Shown: piece by piece, positions 59,501-64,000 of the stretch
Layout: each line of letters begins with the position of its first letter
Numbering within the stretch: position 1 is the stretch's first letter
Source: Aphrocallistes beatrix
Taxonomy: Eukaryota > Porifera > Hexactinellida > Sceptrulophora > Aphrocallistidae
Length of the DNA stretch: 64,000 nucleotides
NCBI GenBank assembly: GCA_963281255.1
Contig: OY725500.1
Coordinates: forward strand, 372,001 to 436,000
Direction: 5' to 3'
Program-made: the position numbers and the translations under genes
The notes under the pieces: model-generated
The model's input: the letters and a program-made list of their open reading frames with translations, nothing else
Told to the model about the DNA's origin: nothing
The model's database searches: none

Positions 59501-61447
59501 ACCCCAACAGTCCCATTAGCCAGTGCATACCCAAATTTAGTGTCAGTGACAGGACATAGGCCTATCACTGCGTCTGTCTCAGATATCTCAGAGACCATCT
59601 GGTCTTCTTTGAACACGCGGATGTCGTAATCCTCCGAGCCAACCAGGAGCTGAAATGATTGGTTGGATCATATTGTTGTAGAAACTTTTTAGACAATACA
59701 AATGAAAAATTTCAAATACTATTCAACTTTCACACGAAAGTTGAATAGTACAGTCGACTCCGCTTAATAGGGTCACATCGGTCAGAGAACATTTGTACCG
59801 GTTAAGCAGAGAACCCTATTAACCGGAAATATTTTGTATTAGCTTCTATGTGTGATAGCTATTCCGGTCCTGCCAAAAGTGGCCCGATTAAGCGGTTGAC
59901 CCGATTAAACAGTGACCCTATTAAGCAGAGTCGACTGTATTTGAAATTTTTTATTTGACCTCATTTTGTCCGTCCGAATCGAAATCGAATATCATGAGAC
60001 TGAGTACGTTATCTCCAGTCACTGTCCAGAACATGTCTTCTCCTTTAGAGTTGAATCCCTGAATGGAGCAGTTACCTCCCACGTACACCATGGGTTCCTT
60101 GTTGTCCGATGTAACACCTACGCATACCGCATTTACACCATCTGGCACCTAGGATAATGGCTTTATAAACAAGTGAAATTTGTAGGCATTTCGAAAATGA
60201 TGAGTTAGCATTTTATACTCCTACATATCTAGTATTTAGTTAAAACTAAAGTATAATTAGCAAGGTTGCAACTGAATAGAGTTAATTTTTTTCAGTTAGA
60301 CCAAATATTATTTGTCAAATGGTTGATATTTGTTTATTTGTTTATGAATATTTCGTATTTGGTTAGAGTAACTGAATATTATCAGTATTCGTATTCGGTT
60401 CGAGAACTGTTAATGAATACTGATATTCGGTTCAACCTTGATAATTTTGTGCTAGAAGCTATTTATAGCTGCAACCTCCTTATAGAACAAGTCCTGATTG
60501 TTCTCCACATCATAAGCTAGCAGGTTGTTAGGAGTGCCTATAAATAGAATATCCCTACTCTCTCCTGCAGAGAGAATTCCAGCTGTCAGTGCTGTTACGT
60601 GTTGTCCTATATTTAGAAAACTACAGTCCACGTCTAGACCACCCGTGCCACTAGTCGCCCTGCCACTTGGGTCCAGTTTAGTGCGTGAGTGAGGACAGTG
60701 GATGAATATCTAGAAGAGGGTTGGGATTATGTTTCAATACGGACCACCCAAGATCTTTGCTTTTTATCCTACGTGCGACGGTTTTTATATATCGGCCTAA
60801 GCCAATAGAATGGTTGGAATGCATGCATTCCTACTGTACTGCTTTCCCACTTCTATTGAGTTAATCTTCAAGAGTGTCCCGTTTTGAAATTTCCATTATG
60901 TCCCGGTTTTCTATTATGTATAATGCTTTTTCTATTGCGTCCCGCCATATCCCGCGAAATTCAACGCTGCGTCGCACTTTTATTTTGCTCAAGTTGGCAT
61001 TTTGGGAATGGAATTTGTCACTTTGATCGCTACTAGCTTTTTAAAATTCTTGCAGTTTACCTTCTAAACCTAAAGCTTAATACTACAGTTTCCCACATCT
61101 TTAATTTGTCTCAAATTCCACTTTTCCTCACTAAAATAGGTCTGTAAGTTTATTTTATTTACAATTACATTATATATTTATTCGTAAACAAACAAACAAA
61201 CAACTCAATTATTATTTGTTGTGAGCTGGTATACGTATATTAAATATGTCGACGATAGATCGCTAGTACAGCTCCATTAAAGCAAGTAATATGCATTCGG
61301 AACTAACTGAAAATAAACATTCCAATTCACCTTTCCTGCTGTGGTGGCAGCAGCAATGCTAGGATTGACTCCGTCGAACTTCCCAATAGTGACCAGCCGT
61401 GGGTAGATCTTCTGATTCAGCTTCAAAGTAAAGACTGGCACTAGCAT
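38571..61447 (-). CDS. BBS2: BBS2, BBSome subunit, 14 coding exons, 732 aa
   Basis: BBS2 is a beta-propeller subunit of the BBSome, which moves membrane proteins in and out of cilia. Coding exons in order: 61331-61447, 60476-60709, 59960-60148, 59467-59649, 58729-58904, 52159-52345, 51747-51824, 50773-51086, 42779-42863, 42578-42712, 42346-42420, 42102-42277, 38807-38955, 38571-38671. They sum to 2,199 bases with compatible phases; human BBS2 has 721 residues. Landmarks are [10 protein letters not shown] at the start, [75 protein letters not shown] and NGYKIR-type [10 protein letters not shown] near the end. The donor of exon 10 is the least certain; GTTTTC nine codons earlier is an alternative. 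Several donors are non-consensus (GTTGCA, GTCAAA, GTTCGT). Introns 5 and 8 contain other complete genes. Confidence 0.96.
38698..38755. repeat. (TTTG)n microsatellite in BBS2 intron 13
   Basis: TTTG units with two TTTTG interruptions fill much of the 135-base intron between the last two BBS2 exons, so the intron is short and dominated by the repeat. Confidence 0.9.
39004..39188. mobile_element. hAT-like MITE in BBS2 intron 12
   Basis: The ends are CAGGGTTGCCGTGGGAAT and TCCCACGGCAACCCTG. Flanking 8-mers gtgtttat and gtgtttag match at 7 of 8. The interior is rich in CCCACA and GGAAT words, which look like sub-repeats. Confidence 0.85.
39197..40281. other. BBS2 intron 12, nothing recognised
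   Basis: This is AT-rich intronic sequence. No exon, RNA gene or transposon termini could be supported. Confidence 0.4.
40282..40593 (+). CDS. Hypothetical 103-aa ORF in BBS2 intron 12
   Basis: A TATAAATA word (40244-40251) lies 30 bases before the ATG. The protein is lysine-rich with a basic helix-like stretch near residues 25-50 and five cysteines later. It matches no family I know. The opposite strand is also open over most of the same span, so chance is a serious alternative. Confidence 0.25.
   Translation: MDISKDFIWISPENSNTIRLEKAKLTHKLNLKKESFFKKITKRVKQLFTQQKCSINRTCSITNSIASCLEYSKDILRKYQTNENFNISSCTEIELFSLYTTHL
40996..41138. mobile_element. Pogo-like MITE (CAGTAGAAC ends)
   Basis: Inverted ends CAGTAGAACGTCGTTAATAC and GTATTAATGAGGTTCTACTG are present. 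TA is clear on the left only. It lies in BBS2 intron 12. Confidence 0.75.
41890..42033. mobile_element. hAT-like MITE in BBS2 intron 12
   Basis: The ends are CAGCGGTTTTCAACC and GGTTGGGAACCACTG, with flanks ccgtaccc and ccttaccc (7/8). It lies 68 bases downstream of BBS2 exon 12 in the sense of transcription. Confidence 0.85.
42478..42524. repeat. (CAAA)n microsatellite in BBS2 intron 10
   Basis: About ten CAAA units with one CAAAT interruption lie between BBS2 exons 10 and 11. On the BBS2 strand it reads TTTG. Confidence 0.9.
43385..44668 (+). CDS. Coiled-coil plus NHL-type propeller protein, 427 aa, nested in BBS2 intron 8
   Basis: This protein has a TRIM-like layout without RING or B-box. 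Residues about 5-75 are a charged coiled coil ([20 protein letters not shown]). Residues 80-170 are a proline/threonine-rich linker. Residues about 170-427 are degenerate six-bladed NHL-like propeller repeats ([38 protein letters not shown]). It is intronless and on the strand opposite BBS2. It shares its architecture with the gene at 48569-50047 but little sequence. A role as a ligand- or RNA-binding scaffold is inference. Confidence 0.75.
   Translation: MAENNGNTINELKRSLEILKEKREDCYKEIETEFSEIWETLLTRKTELLSQVDSIIGELTKQLNEQLEQLNKSNTHVNIAPLQIAFTTDQSLKMHLKTFGDVHRKTQLQTKSPPPLTTLTPLHTSTQLATNVYNYQYSPFIYNPGMFQFSVPLDQNVREAHPTLLSDTKIHSKASFKPLCVKKKGDKFYVVSQDEFIYIIDEKEGKVLRRFEIKFSLFFPAITISGSNIVFGHSSQFGGKLWLFSETGETISEVVELSGYGRIKLLSDLGVTCDDKVIITDTGNHSVVIASSDLSKVVLTLGQESKLSSPTRVAVNSRNELHILHRRGTTVDVFNLKEERLKSFYLCQQAFASDHIRFNPDLLVTDDYMTLIFDNLIFVFNFKSEILSRVSLVEISGVLPKCVATTPDRVLAVKHDSILRYDIKYFD
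45037..45351. mobile_element. Pogo-like MITE, full-length TTCGGATTAG family
   Basis: Inverted ends CAGTACACCCTCGCC and GAGGGTGTATTG are flanked by TA. This intact copy defines the broken copy at 2936-4875 and the internally deleted copy at 18566-18660. It lies between two nested genes inside BBS2 intron 8. Confidence 0.82.
45584..47641 (+). CDS. RINT1: RINT1/Tip20 family protein, 685 aa, nested in BBS2 intron 8
   Basis: RINT1 is a subunit of the NRZ (ZW10-RINT1-NAG) tethering complex acting at the ER in Golgi-to-ER traffic, also linked to checkpoint control. Residues about 1-130 are a coiled-coil N-terminus. The family signature is [20 protein letters not shown] near residue 243, followed by the helical RINT1/TIP20 domain to the end. 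It is shorter than the human 792-residue protein, mainly at the N-terminus, and has no introns. An AATAAA at 47683 lies about 40 bases past the stop. It lies on the strand opposite its host BBS2. Three TGACGTCA octamers are inside the coding sequence. Confidence 0.85.
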   Translation: MSKSSEIEAEIWTRISKDLSNLSEIKQELVKKQQNITRNIENLENETLGPNLVKDDFIVIQKSEDDVIEIPIEIFHKYQEISKVIETEKYLKIYSSIIEKNILHQKCIETQNIEKSIDIIKEMEKCISELKELTLNWCQIDNSILKIFEKCVELTWKISTTKLDEIMSEMHWPFHSETSNKIDQSKSIRLAISYSYLTHIHSASNSIKILPTPMHLLLRNLEKRFLYHFTGKKESNCLDKPEWCFEQVLKWIEINLKFIETNFTDVVKEKFDSKYRNVSRDFISELSKWVINKVKTGFEEIEELPFSESVKLFSHWVDEIIEFQQNLSEMGFTPQGEDDVMELLRSEKVIPKILEIEQNTSESILSNFEVGLDGFGRDWAHGLLVEIKAMQKRADIIGHSGYSLQTIGLIQNILNEMLERVKERFKKIGISKTSMPEVVIMLNGVTVCGENIQKMQEEQFFLKIASISNSQQGQFLFFDDVISNINGLQTQIIESIQIFANNIILKSANEYANLEWMQKLPPKDDVIAFDIPKSFVSLLSNVNSAMECIMDINTNMRTHICLQVSDQLDKYLFEKIFLEKFPNFNLFSIILFHLQKFLFPLYSKFANLSAIFQRLRDVIHLFARTEVELSLILRDIKSVKECPVKSSPSKKRVDINSKYGILYLDTEDVKYLVSQRMNQLSKIRD
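47642..48568. other. BBS2 intron 8 spacer: MITE-like ends, a direct repeat and a (CAAA)n tract
   Basis: A possible pogo-like element runs from about 47774 (CAGTCTCATTAAAACG) to 48071 (GCAGGTCACTG). Positions 48123-48222 and 48270-48362 are an imperfect direct repeat sharing CACCCCTGAAAACCCCATGT. A CAAA tract occupies 48506-48563, next to the stop codon of the following minus-strand gene. Confidence 0.5.
48569..50047 (-). CDS. Coiled-coil plus NHL-repeat protein, 492 aa, nested in BBS2 intron 8
   Basis: TRIM/NHL-like but without RING or B-box. Residues about 55-230 are coiled coil with many E and K. The C-terminal half (about 235-492) is a six-bladed NHL propeller with canonical blades ([58 protein letters not shown]). 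An asparagine run (ATT/AAT codons) lies at about residues 28-38; a later in-frame ATG (MTEDLSL) is an alternative start. It is intronless and on the same strand as BBS2, so it must be expressed from its own promoter or survive as an intron-derived transcript. The propeller resembles the NHL domains of TRIM2/3/71, which bind RNA or protein. Confidence 0.82.
   Translation of the reverse strand: MLVNTSTQSNIKDLIDDYINRLKLFQINNNNNNNNINNMTEDLSLTVEAELDKFVLPIKGAFKEIRERLDNEEAKLLELYTKIRKSVKQKTSKKADKIEQLTETKIEIEQSLTNSELEEMKQGLIENIDGEIKSILEFEEDEDITDEEDTLRFVTEEISKFHESLKNSQCEINKVMNNTLISDKQNSVKKQSEKLVPKFVKLSSSKNEKYKLFHKLLGADSIDLEEIRKIYSNEIHIEPSMQFGKKGDKPGEMNGPLGITVHKNYKIYVADCHNGQIQVFTIRGKFLHQFGKGLFIRPHSVVLANHFIFVSDYELNTVFKFEKTHFKMVTRTDAGQLDQPNGMSTDGGDIYVADSQHDRVVVYNTDLKLLREIGNGQLKKPCDVKIRDEKIYIVDNGKPHNVHIYLKSGDPLKSMITLEGETFWNFLTFDMLGNLIISDNTTQHFYIYTKKGELVYDKLFDYRPTGVAINSNDNSIIWADVNNCVINFYNPL
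50048..50448. other. Rest of BBS2 intron 8, 5' flank of the NHL gene
   Basis: No gene is seen. It probably contains the promoter of the minus-strand NHL gene. Confidence 0.4.
50449..50633. mobile_element. Pogo-like MITE family B
   Basis: It starts CAGTCGACTCCGCTTAATAG and ends AGCAGAGTCGACT, with the last base apparently lost. It sits 140 bases from BBS2 exon 8, inside intron 8. Confidence 0.8.
51937..52105. mobile_element. Pogo-like MITE (CAGTCAGGGTCG ends) in BBS2 intron 6
   Basis: Inverted ends CAGTCAGGGTCGCTTATT and GCGACCCTGACTG are flanked by TA. This is the better-preserved relative of 36329-36498. Confidence 0.87.
53269..54420 (+). CDS. Orphan GPCR-like 7TM protein, copy 1, 383 aa, nested in BBS2 intron 5
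   Basis: The family is not recognised. Seven hydrophobic segments are visible at about 38-62, 93-118, 140-166, 178-203, 212-238, 280-302 and 340-365. The N-terminus has two sequons (NRT, NAS). The loop after segment 1 is strongly basic ([18 protein letters not shown]), the loop between segments 5 and 6 is about 40 charged residues, and the tail is basic. This argues for N-out, C-in GPCR-like topology. The start chosen ([13 protein letters not shown]) matches the start of the paralog at 56931; the frame is open 27 codons further upstream. Strand opposite BBS2; one exon. An arthropod-type gustatory-receptor relation would need the reverse topology and is less likely. Confidence 0.75.
   Translation: MNILYFKFRKVNRTLLLQNASSSGLDTNTIASITYLIGVYLSLIISILCVAFSILAICVLGYFIHKRYFLYKKMKRTVNRELPIAHDVIKKLKNMKIEAFVHNFIFFILIIEIFENFDLCVFIMNSWLNYFFRIPNGIMNKLNRLSFMAAAVAEFLGIILVPSLCVFLRMLWFIYNHHPYKDALMKWLAYIIIRFSTMFVNVAIGSTIPINTASNILCLCLQVAMLSFYVIDYVMFLKYSRQFYLHLKSREEEIRLHYYDKQAYLHSKFVRKYFGHSTTFVAISLFFLTFSYFTMAFSCTLDTIDTLIPIIPLEVWGDLFENIIFPISTCLYHISQTLYRLLIVLSYLYMFFVIVRKLYFKRIDYININDKIKPLLQHYHNNF
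54480..54734. repeat. Downstream segment of the 7TM duplication unit
   Basis: Sequence from about 54480 (AGTTAAGATGAGGAGTTAG) is repeated at 56232-56490, after the pseudogene. The two copies show that the gene and its 3' flank were duplicated together. The copy here is followed by the hAT insertion at 54735-55189; the other is not. Confidence 0.8.
54735..55189. mobile_element. hAT-like element with GATC-rich inverted arms
   Basis: The ends TAGGGCATTAG and CTAATGCCCTA are perfect inverted repeats. Flanking 8-mers attatctc and attatcta match at 7 of 8. The paralogous site near 56480 lacks the insertion and so serves as an empty site. Both arms are packed with CGATCC and GGATC words, giving many overlapping short palindromes. 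Confidence 0.82.
55634..55838. repeat. Minisatellite, about 10-11-bp unit (ATGCTCAAAAT)
   Basis: About 19 tandem units of TATGCTCAAA with A/T variation at the end run up to the start of the 7TM pseudogene. An accidental ORF through the array is an artefact of the repeat. Confidence 0.9.
55840..56160 (+). pseudogene. Truncated third copy of the orphan 7TM gene
   Basis: It aligns to the part of the paralogs from segment 5 to just after segment 6: CTTCACTTAAAGAGCAGAGA and the region of [13 protein letters not shown] are recognisable. Several single-base indels shift the frame, and the 5' two-thirds is missing, replaced by the minisatellite. It is non-functional as a receptor. Confidence 0.85.
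56491..56930. other. 5' flank of 7TM copy 2
   Basis: It shares blocks with the 5' flank of copy 1 around 52915-53270 (TTAATCTTATAATT, ACTTATATTGCATTATTAT and CTGATATTTTCTAAA-type sequence). It likely holds the duplicated promoter. No other gene is seen. Confidence 0.5.
56931..58097 (+). CDS. Orphan GPCR-like 7TM protein, copy 2, 388 aa, nested in BBS2 intron 5
   Basis: This is a paralog of 53269-54420. The first 120 residues ([32 protein letters not shown]) and the last 30 ([15 protein letters not shown]) are nearly identical. The middle, especially the stretch between segments 2 and 4 and the loop before segment 7, is much more divergent. It is five residues longer than copy 1. Reading frame fully open; one exon; opposite strand to BBS2. 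The divergence pattern suggests either selection on the extracellular/ligand-facing part or gene conversion of the ends. Confidence 0.75.
   Translation: MDILYFKFRKVNRTLLLQNASSNGLDTNTIAGITDQIDVYLTFIISILCVVFSVIAIFVLGYFIHKRYFLYKKMKRTVNRELPIAHDVTQKLKNMKIEAFVHNFIILILIIEIFENFGMCVYTMDGWVYYFFTFQNGIINRLGEMGSVLGTISQCLNMILVPILCIFLRVLWLLYNHYPYKDAFMKWWAYIIIKLSIYLTNFIIGNYLIGTIIPINTASNILCLCFQVAIISFYVFEYVMYLKYARQFYLHLKSIEEETRLHHYDNQAYIHTKFVRKYFGYSTTFVAISLFFLSLCYLVTILIYTMDTIERLIPNISEIVRADAFQNILSTISNFSFDSSQILYRLLSIFSYLYMFFVIVRKLYFKRIDYININDQIKPLLQQYHNNF
58190..58577. repeat. TGACGTCA-bearing dispersed repeat in BBS2 intron 5
   Basis: This is a same-strand relative of 3018-3560, including the hairpin GGCGGACAC-TTT-GTGTCCGCC and two TGACGTCA sites (58338, 58499). 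It lies about 150 bases from BBS2 exon 5. Confidence 0.75.
59120..59271. mobile_element. Pogo-like MITE family A in BBS2 intron 4
   Basis: The right end GCGGAGTTGACTG is followed by TA; the left end has diverged. The interior matches 36647-36783. Confidence 0.75.
59705..59951. repeat. 27-bp perfect hairpin split by a MITE, BBS2 intron 3
   Basis: The left arm is 59705-59731 and the loop acac is 59732-59735. The right arm is 59736-59750 plus 59940-59951. Removing the MITE at 59751-59937 and one copy of its TA duplication restores a perfect 27-bp stem. Confidence 0.85.
59751..59937. mobile_element. Pogo-like MITE family B inside the hairpin arm
   Basis: Ends CAGTCGACTCCGCTTAATAG and AAGCAGAGTCGACTG are flanked by TA on both sides (59749-59750, 59938-59939). 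Confidence 0.88.
60720..61330. other. BBS2 intron 1, dispersed-repeat sequence
   Basis: Positions about 60870-60990 carry an inverted relative of the GCGGGAC repeat (TGTCCCGTTTTGAAATTTCC, TCCCGCGAAATTCAA). A short CAAA tract is near 61188. No exon is seen. Confidence 0.45.
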
Positions 61448-62587
61448 TGCACTAAGCACCAGGGATTATCTAGAGACGCTCTTTAGGTGATGGTTTTAAG
61501 CCCGAAAGTGTTTAGGAGCGAACCTGGTACGGTAGTGGTACGAATGGCATTTCTGTCCTACGAGTGGTTCCTATAATCGGGGTTTACTGACTCGATAGGT
61601 TAAACAGGTCATGGTCTAGCTCAAGGATGCTCAAACGGTGGCCCGTGGATAATTCGCTTGTTTTCATTATTTATATATATATAGTAGATTTGACGTGCTT
61701 CAATCGTCAGATAATAATTGTTTTTTTCTAAACACCATATATAAATAATTATAGATACTTTACAATGTATAGCTTGAAAATTGATTAAACTAAAGCCAGA
61801 GGCGATCTATGATTTGTGGCCCGTAAGGCAGAGCCTAATTTTTAAAGTGGCCCGTAGATTTAAAAGTTTGAGCACCCCTGGTCTAGCTGAATTACAGCTG
61901 CTTCTGAAAGCCCTGAATGTTAATGCTTCACAACTAAACCATAGAAATGTGACAATTTCAGAACTCAATGCAATATTCCCTCGGAAAAAAATGGGACAAA
62001 TTGTTCCTCGTAATGATGCCTCATCTCAGGGGTTGACCCTTATTAATAGTATTTTGTAAGGACAGAATTGAGATAGTACAGTGGAGATGAAACACCAATC
62101 ATTTTTAGTGCAGCTCCTAGTATAGATGATGCCTTATGTCATGTCGGCGTGCGACGTCCGCGCATACCAAGGGATTATCTAGGAGTGAGATACGCTCCTT
62201 TAGGCGTATGGTTTAACCCCGAAAGTGTTTAGGAGCGTGAAAATTTAGAATATACCGAATTTACCCTATATTATAAGGGTATTTATAGATTTAGTTGTAT
62301 GAAAATTGCTGGGTTCGAGACTATTAGCGTATCTCTGGAGGGCTGTATAATCCCTGATGTTAGAACAGTGGGTCTTAAAATTTGGGCATCTGGATAATTT
62401 AGGTGACTGCAAAGTGTCCCAAGTCAGTCACTTTTCAAAATATATGTGGGTCTTAAGTGTGATTTTGATTATCCTTACATTATTCTAAAATGAGATATAT
62501 TAAGGATACAAAAATTTTATTCAAAACTGAGAAATAGAGTTTACAAAATAAGTGTTCAAAAGATGAATTCATTTATAATCAAAGTAG
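61448..62587. other. BBS2 5' flank and PDZ-exon 3' flank, with repeats
   Basis: It holds partial GGAGCG-type sequence at 61466-61520, the hAT MITE at 61622-61880 and a fuller GGAGCG-type element at 62169-62357 (ends AAGGGATTAT and ATAATCCCT). A minus-strand AATAAA signal at about 62516-62521 lies some 70 bases past the PDZ stop codon. The short + ORF around 61781-62059 runs out of the transposon and is not credible. Confidence 0.55.
61622..61880. mobile_element. hAT-like MITE upstream of BBS2
   Basis: Ends CAAGGATGCTCAAAC and GTTTGAGCACCCCTG are flanked by a perfect 8-bp duplication gtctagct (61614-61621, 61881-61888). It is a shorter, inverted relative of 4341-4792 and lies about 170 bases upstream of the BBS2 start codon. 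Confidence 0.88.
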
Positions 62588-62846
62588 TTACGAAGTTTTC
62601 CTTCTAGTTAGAAACCGAACAGGTCCAATGGGGATGCTCTTCAGGAAATCAATCGTTTCTCTCAACCCCGAAGCAATCTGACTCTGTCCATTAATCTCAA
62701 CAATTTCGTCCCCAACTTCAATCAGACCGGATAGGAATGCGATTCCATGTGGTTGCATTCCTTTGACACATATCGGAGTGGTCTCTTCCGTGCCTCCTTT
62801 CAGTGATAGTCCCAGTCCCGTGCTACCCTTCACCAACTCAAAGTAC
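62588..62846 (-). CDS. Terminal exon encoding a C-terminal PDZ domain (partial gene)
   Basis: The exon begins after CTATTTTTAG and encodes YFELVKGSTGLGLSLKGG, where GLGLSL is the PDZ carboxylate-binding loop, followed by GLIEVGDEIVEINGQ. The protein ends RRKTS 15 residues after the last helix (ETIDFLKSI). PDZ domains bind C-terminal peptides of membrane proteins. Upstream exons are not visible in the 427 bases before the next gene. Either they lie beyond the Rubicon-family gene, or that gene and this exon are alternative endings of one locus. Confidence 0.8.
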
Positions 62847-63273
62847 CTAAAAATAGAAAATATATTATATATTTAGAGAATCATTGAGAGATGTCATATC
62901 TTGAGATAACACAATCTGAAAAATTAACAAGATGCGAACATTTTAAGATAGTAAACCATTTGTTATGGCTATTAGTATTTACGGATACTCTTAGTTATTA
63001 GAAAGGAGATTGAAAATAGTTTCTCTCTTCCAAATGCGACTGTTTTTCAACCGATACGGCGCTTTAAATTTTTGTGTCCCGGGGTTATTGAGCACGAAAA
63101 TAGTAAGTGCCGCGCTTATTCAAGAAAAGACGGTATACAATATATTATCCCAAACACTACTCTCTTATGTTAAATAATCAAACTTCACACAACTGCAGTT
63201 AAAACTTAGAAAATTGACTAACAAGTACAATTCGTGTGCATGACTGTCCATATTTACAGCACAAAATAATAAA
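62847..63273. other. Spacer between Rubicon-family stop and PDZ exon
   Basis: No coding exon is recognisable. It is either an intron of the PDZ gene or the 3' flank of the Rubicon-family gene. The PDZ exon's acceptor (CTATTTTTAG) lies at its lower end. Confidence 0.5.
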
Positions 63274-64000
63274 CTATTTTGAAACAGTCTCCATTCGCTG
63301 AGCTCTCAAACGGCATCTTGGACATACGTCTGAGTTAACACAGGTAGAGTGCGACAGTATTCCACAGCTGGGACAACTGGTGGCTAAAATGTCCCATGGG
63401 AAAATTATATCTTCAGAATGGCATACCAGACAGGAGTGTCCGTTGCCAGAGCAACGAGCGCAGAGTCTGATATGTGAATTCCATTTGGTGAAAAACGTTT
63501 TTAAAGCGGGAAGAAATCGACCCTGTTTAACCGAGCATAAATCCTCAATAGACCACGGCTCTTTATCTTTCCATATATGGTCATGTAGTATACCCTGGTG
63601 GACACTGAGTAGACCACATTCCTTTGCGTCCTGACAGACACTAAGGAACACAAACATTTGTTTCAGCGCCTGGCGAACAGTTGAACATTCGGCTAAAGTG
63701 TCGACGTAAGAGTAAATCAGAGGATTTTCTTGAGAAAGATCGATTCGCGGATATGAATGGATGAGTTTGAGAGTGAGGTAGGATGTCAAAGAAACATTTC
63801 TCAACTCAAAGTCCCAATCATGGACGATTTTAGCAGGAAGGATCGCCGGTTTTTTAGAGTAACATTCTGGGCAGTAATAGTATCCCGTGTAGCGGCAAAG
63901 AAGAGATTCATCTCTCGAATCGACTCCGATTGGACGAGAACAGTTCTTGCATCTGAATTTCTGAAAAAGAAGTCCTCTCTCGTTCGTGATGGCGAGGATG
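63274..64000 (-). CDS. Rubicon-homology-domain protein (Rubicon/PLEKHM/DEF8 type), C-terminal part
   Basis: The frame is open from the right edge to the stop at 63274. It encodes a cysteine-rich Rubicon homology domain: FRCKNCSRPIG, CRYTGYYYCPECY, ILPAKIVHDWDFE, a helical middle, WSIEDLCSVKQGRFLPAL, then zinc-binding pairs in CARCSGNGHSCLVC, CPSCGILSHSTC and CPRCRLRAQ. Family members bind Rab7 and control late endosome, lysosome or autophagosome traffic. Which subfamily cannot be said without the N-terminus. A strong acceptor-like TTCTTTTTCAG lies just before KFRCKNC, so an intron may end near 63960. The C-terminus extends about ten residues past the last CxxC. Confidence 0.88.
   Translation of the reverse strand, partial: ILAITNERGLLFQKFRCKNCSRPIGVDSRDESLLCRYTGYYYCPECYSKKPAILPAKIVHDWDFELRNVSLTSYLTLKLIHSYPRIDLSQENPLIYSYVDTLAECSTVRQALKQMFVFLSVCQDAKECGLLSVHQGILHDHIWKDKEPWSIEDLCSVKQGRFLPALKTFFTKWNSHIRLCARCSGNGHSCLVCHSEDIIFPWDILATSCPSCGILSHSTCVNSDVCPRCRLRAQRMETVSK

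Noticed and set aside
61781..62059. 92-residue + strand ORF
   Set aside because: The first third lies in a hAT MITE with a defined end at 61880; no family match and no splice context.

Overview
The window is animal nuclear DNA: AT-rich, with spliced genes, GT-AG introns, AATAAA signals and dense small DNA transposons. The gene set (tetraspanin, death-fold NACHT-LRR receptor, Fat-like cadherin, CRD-less Frizzled-like 7TM protein, ciliary BBS2, coiled-coil/NHL proteins) suggests an early-branching metazoan. A sponge is my best guess, but that is inference. Splice sites and boundaries below were worked out by eye from reading frame and family alignment.

Layout. 1-2.4 kb: intergenic repeats, including one transposon inserted in another. 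2.5-6.7 kb (+): a complete eight-exon tetraspanin whose third intron is filled with nested insertions. 7.8-11.2 kb (-): an NLR encoded in one exon. Upstream of it (12.1-17.4 kb) lie six near-identical copies of a short cassette. Three still carry a TATA box, and all six end in the same 5' splice donor facing the NLR. This looks like an array of alternative promoters/first exons and is the most unusual structure in the window. 18.7-20.1 kb (+): ribosomal protein uS5/RPS2 in two coding exons. 20.9-33.8 kb (+): a 4,297-residue Fat-like cadherin with no intron in its coding sequence. 34.4-36.0 kb (+): a Frizzled-like 7TM protein without a CRD. 36.8-37.9 kb (+): PEX12, with a 77-bp intron.

38.6-61.4 kb (-): BBS2, reconstructed in 14 coding exons (732 residues, all phases compatible). 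Its introns host other genes: RINT1 and two coiled-coil/NHL genes in intron 8; two paralogous orphan 7TM genes and a broken third copy in intron 5; a doubtful small ORF in intron 12. 62.6-64 kb (-): the terminal exon of a PDZ protein, and the C-terminal part of a Rubicon-homology-domain gene that runs off the right edge.

Repeats. There are several pogo-like MITE families (TA target sites, ends starting CAG), many hAT-like MITEs with visible 8-bp target duplications, one element with 9-bp duplications, (TTTG)n tracts and minisatellites. Two palindromic words, TGACGTCA and CTAWWWWTAG, occur far more often than base composition predicts, including inside coding exons.
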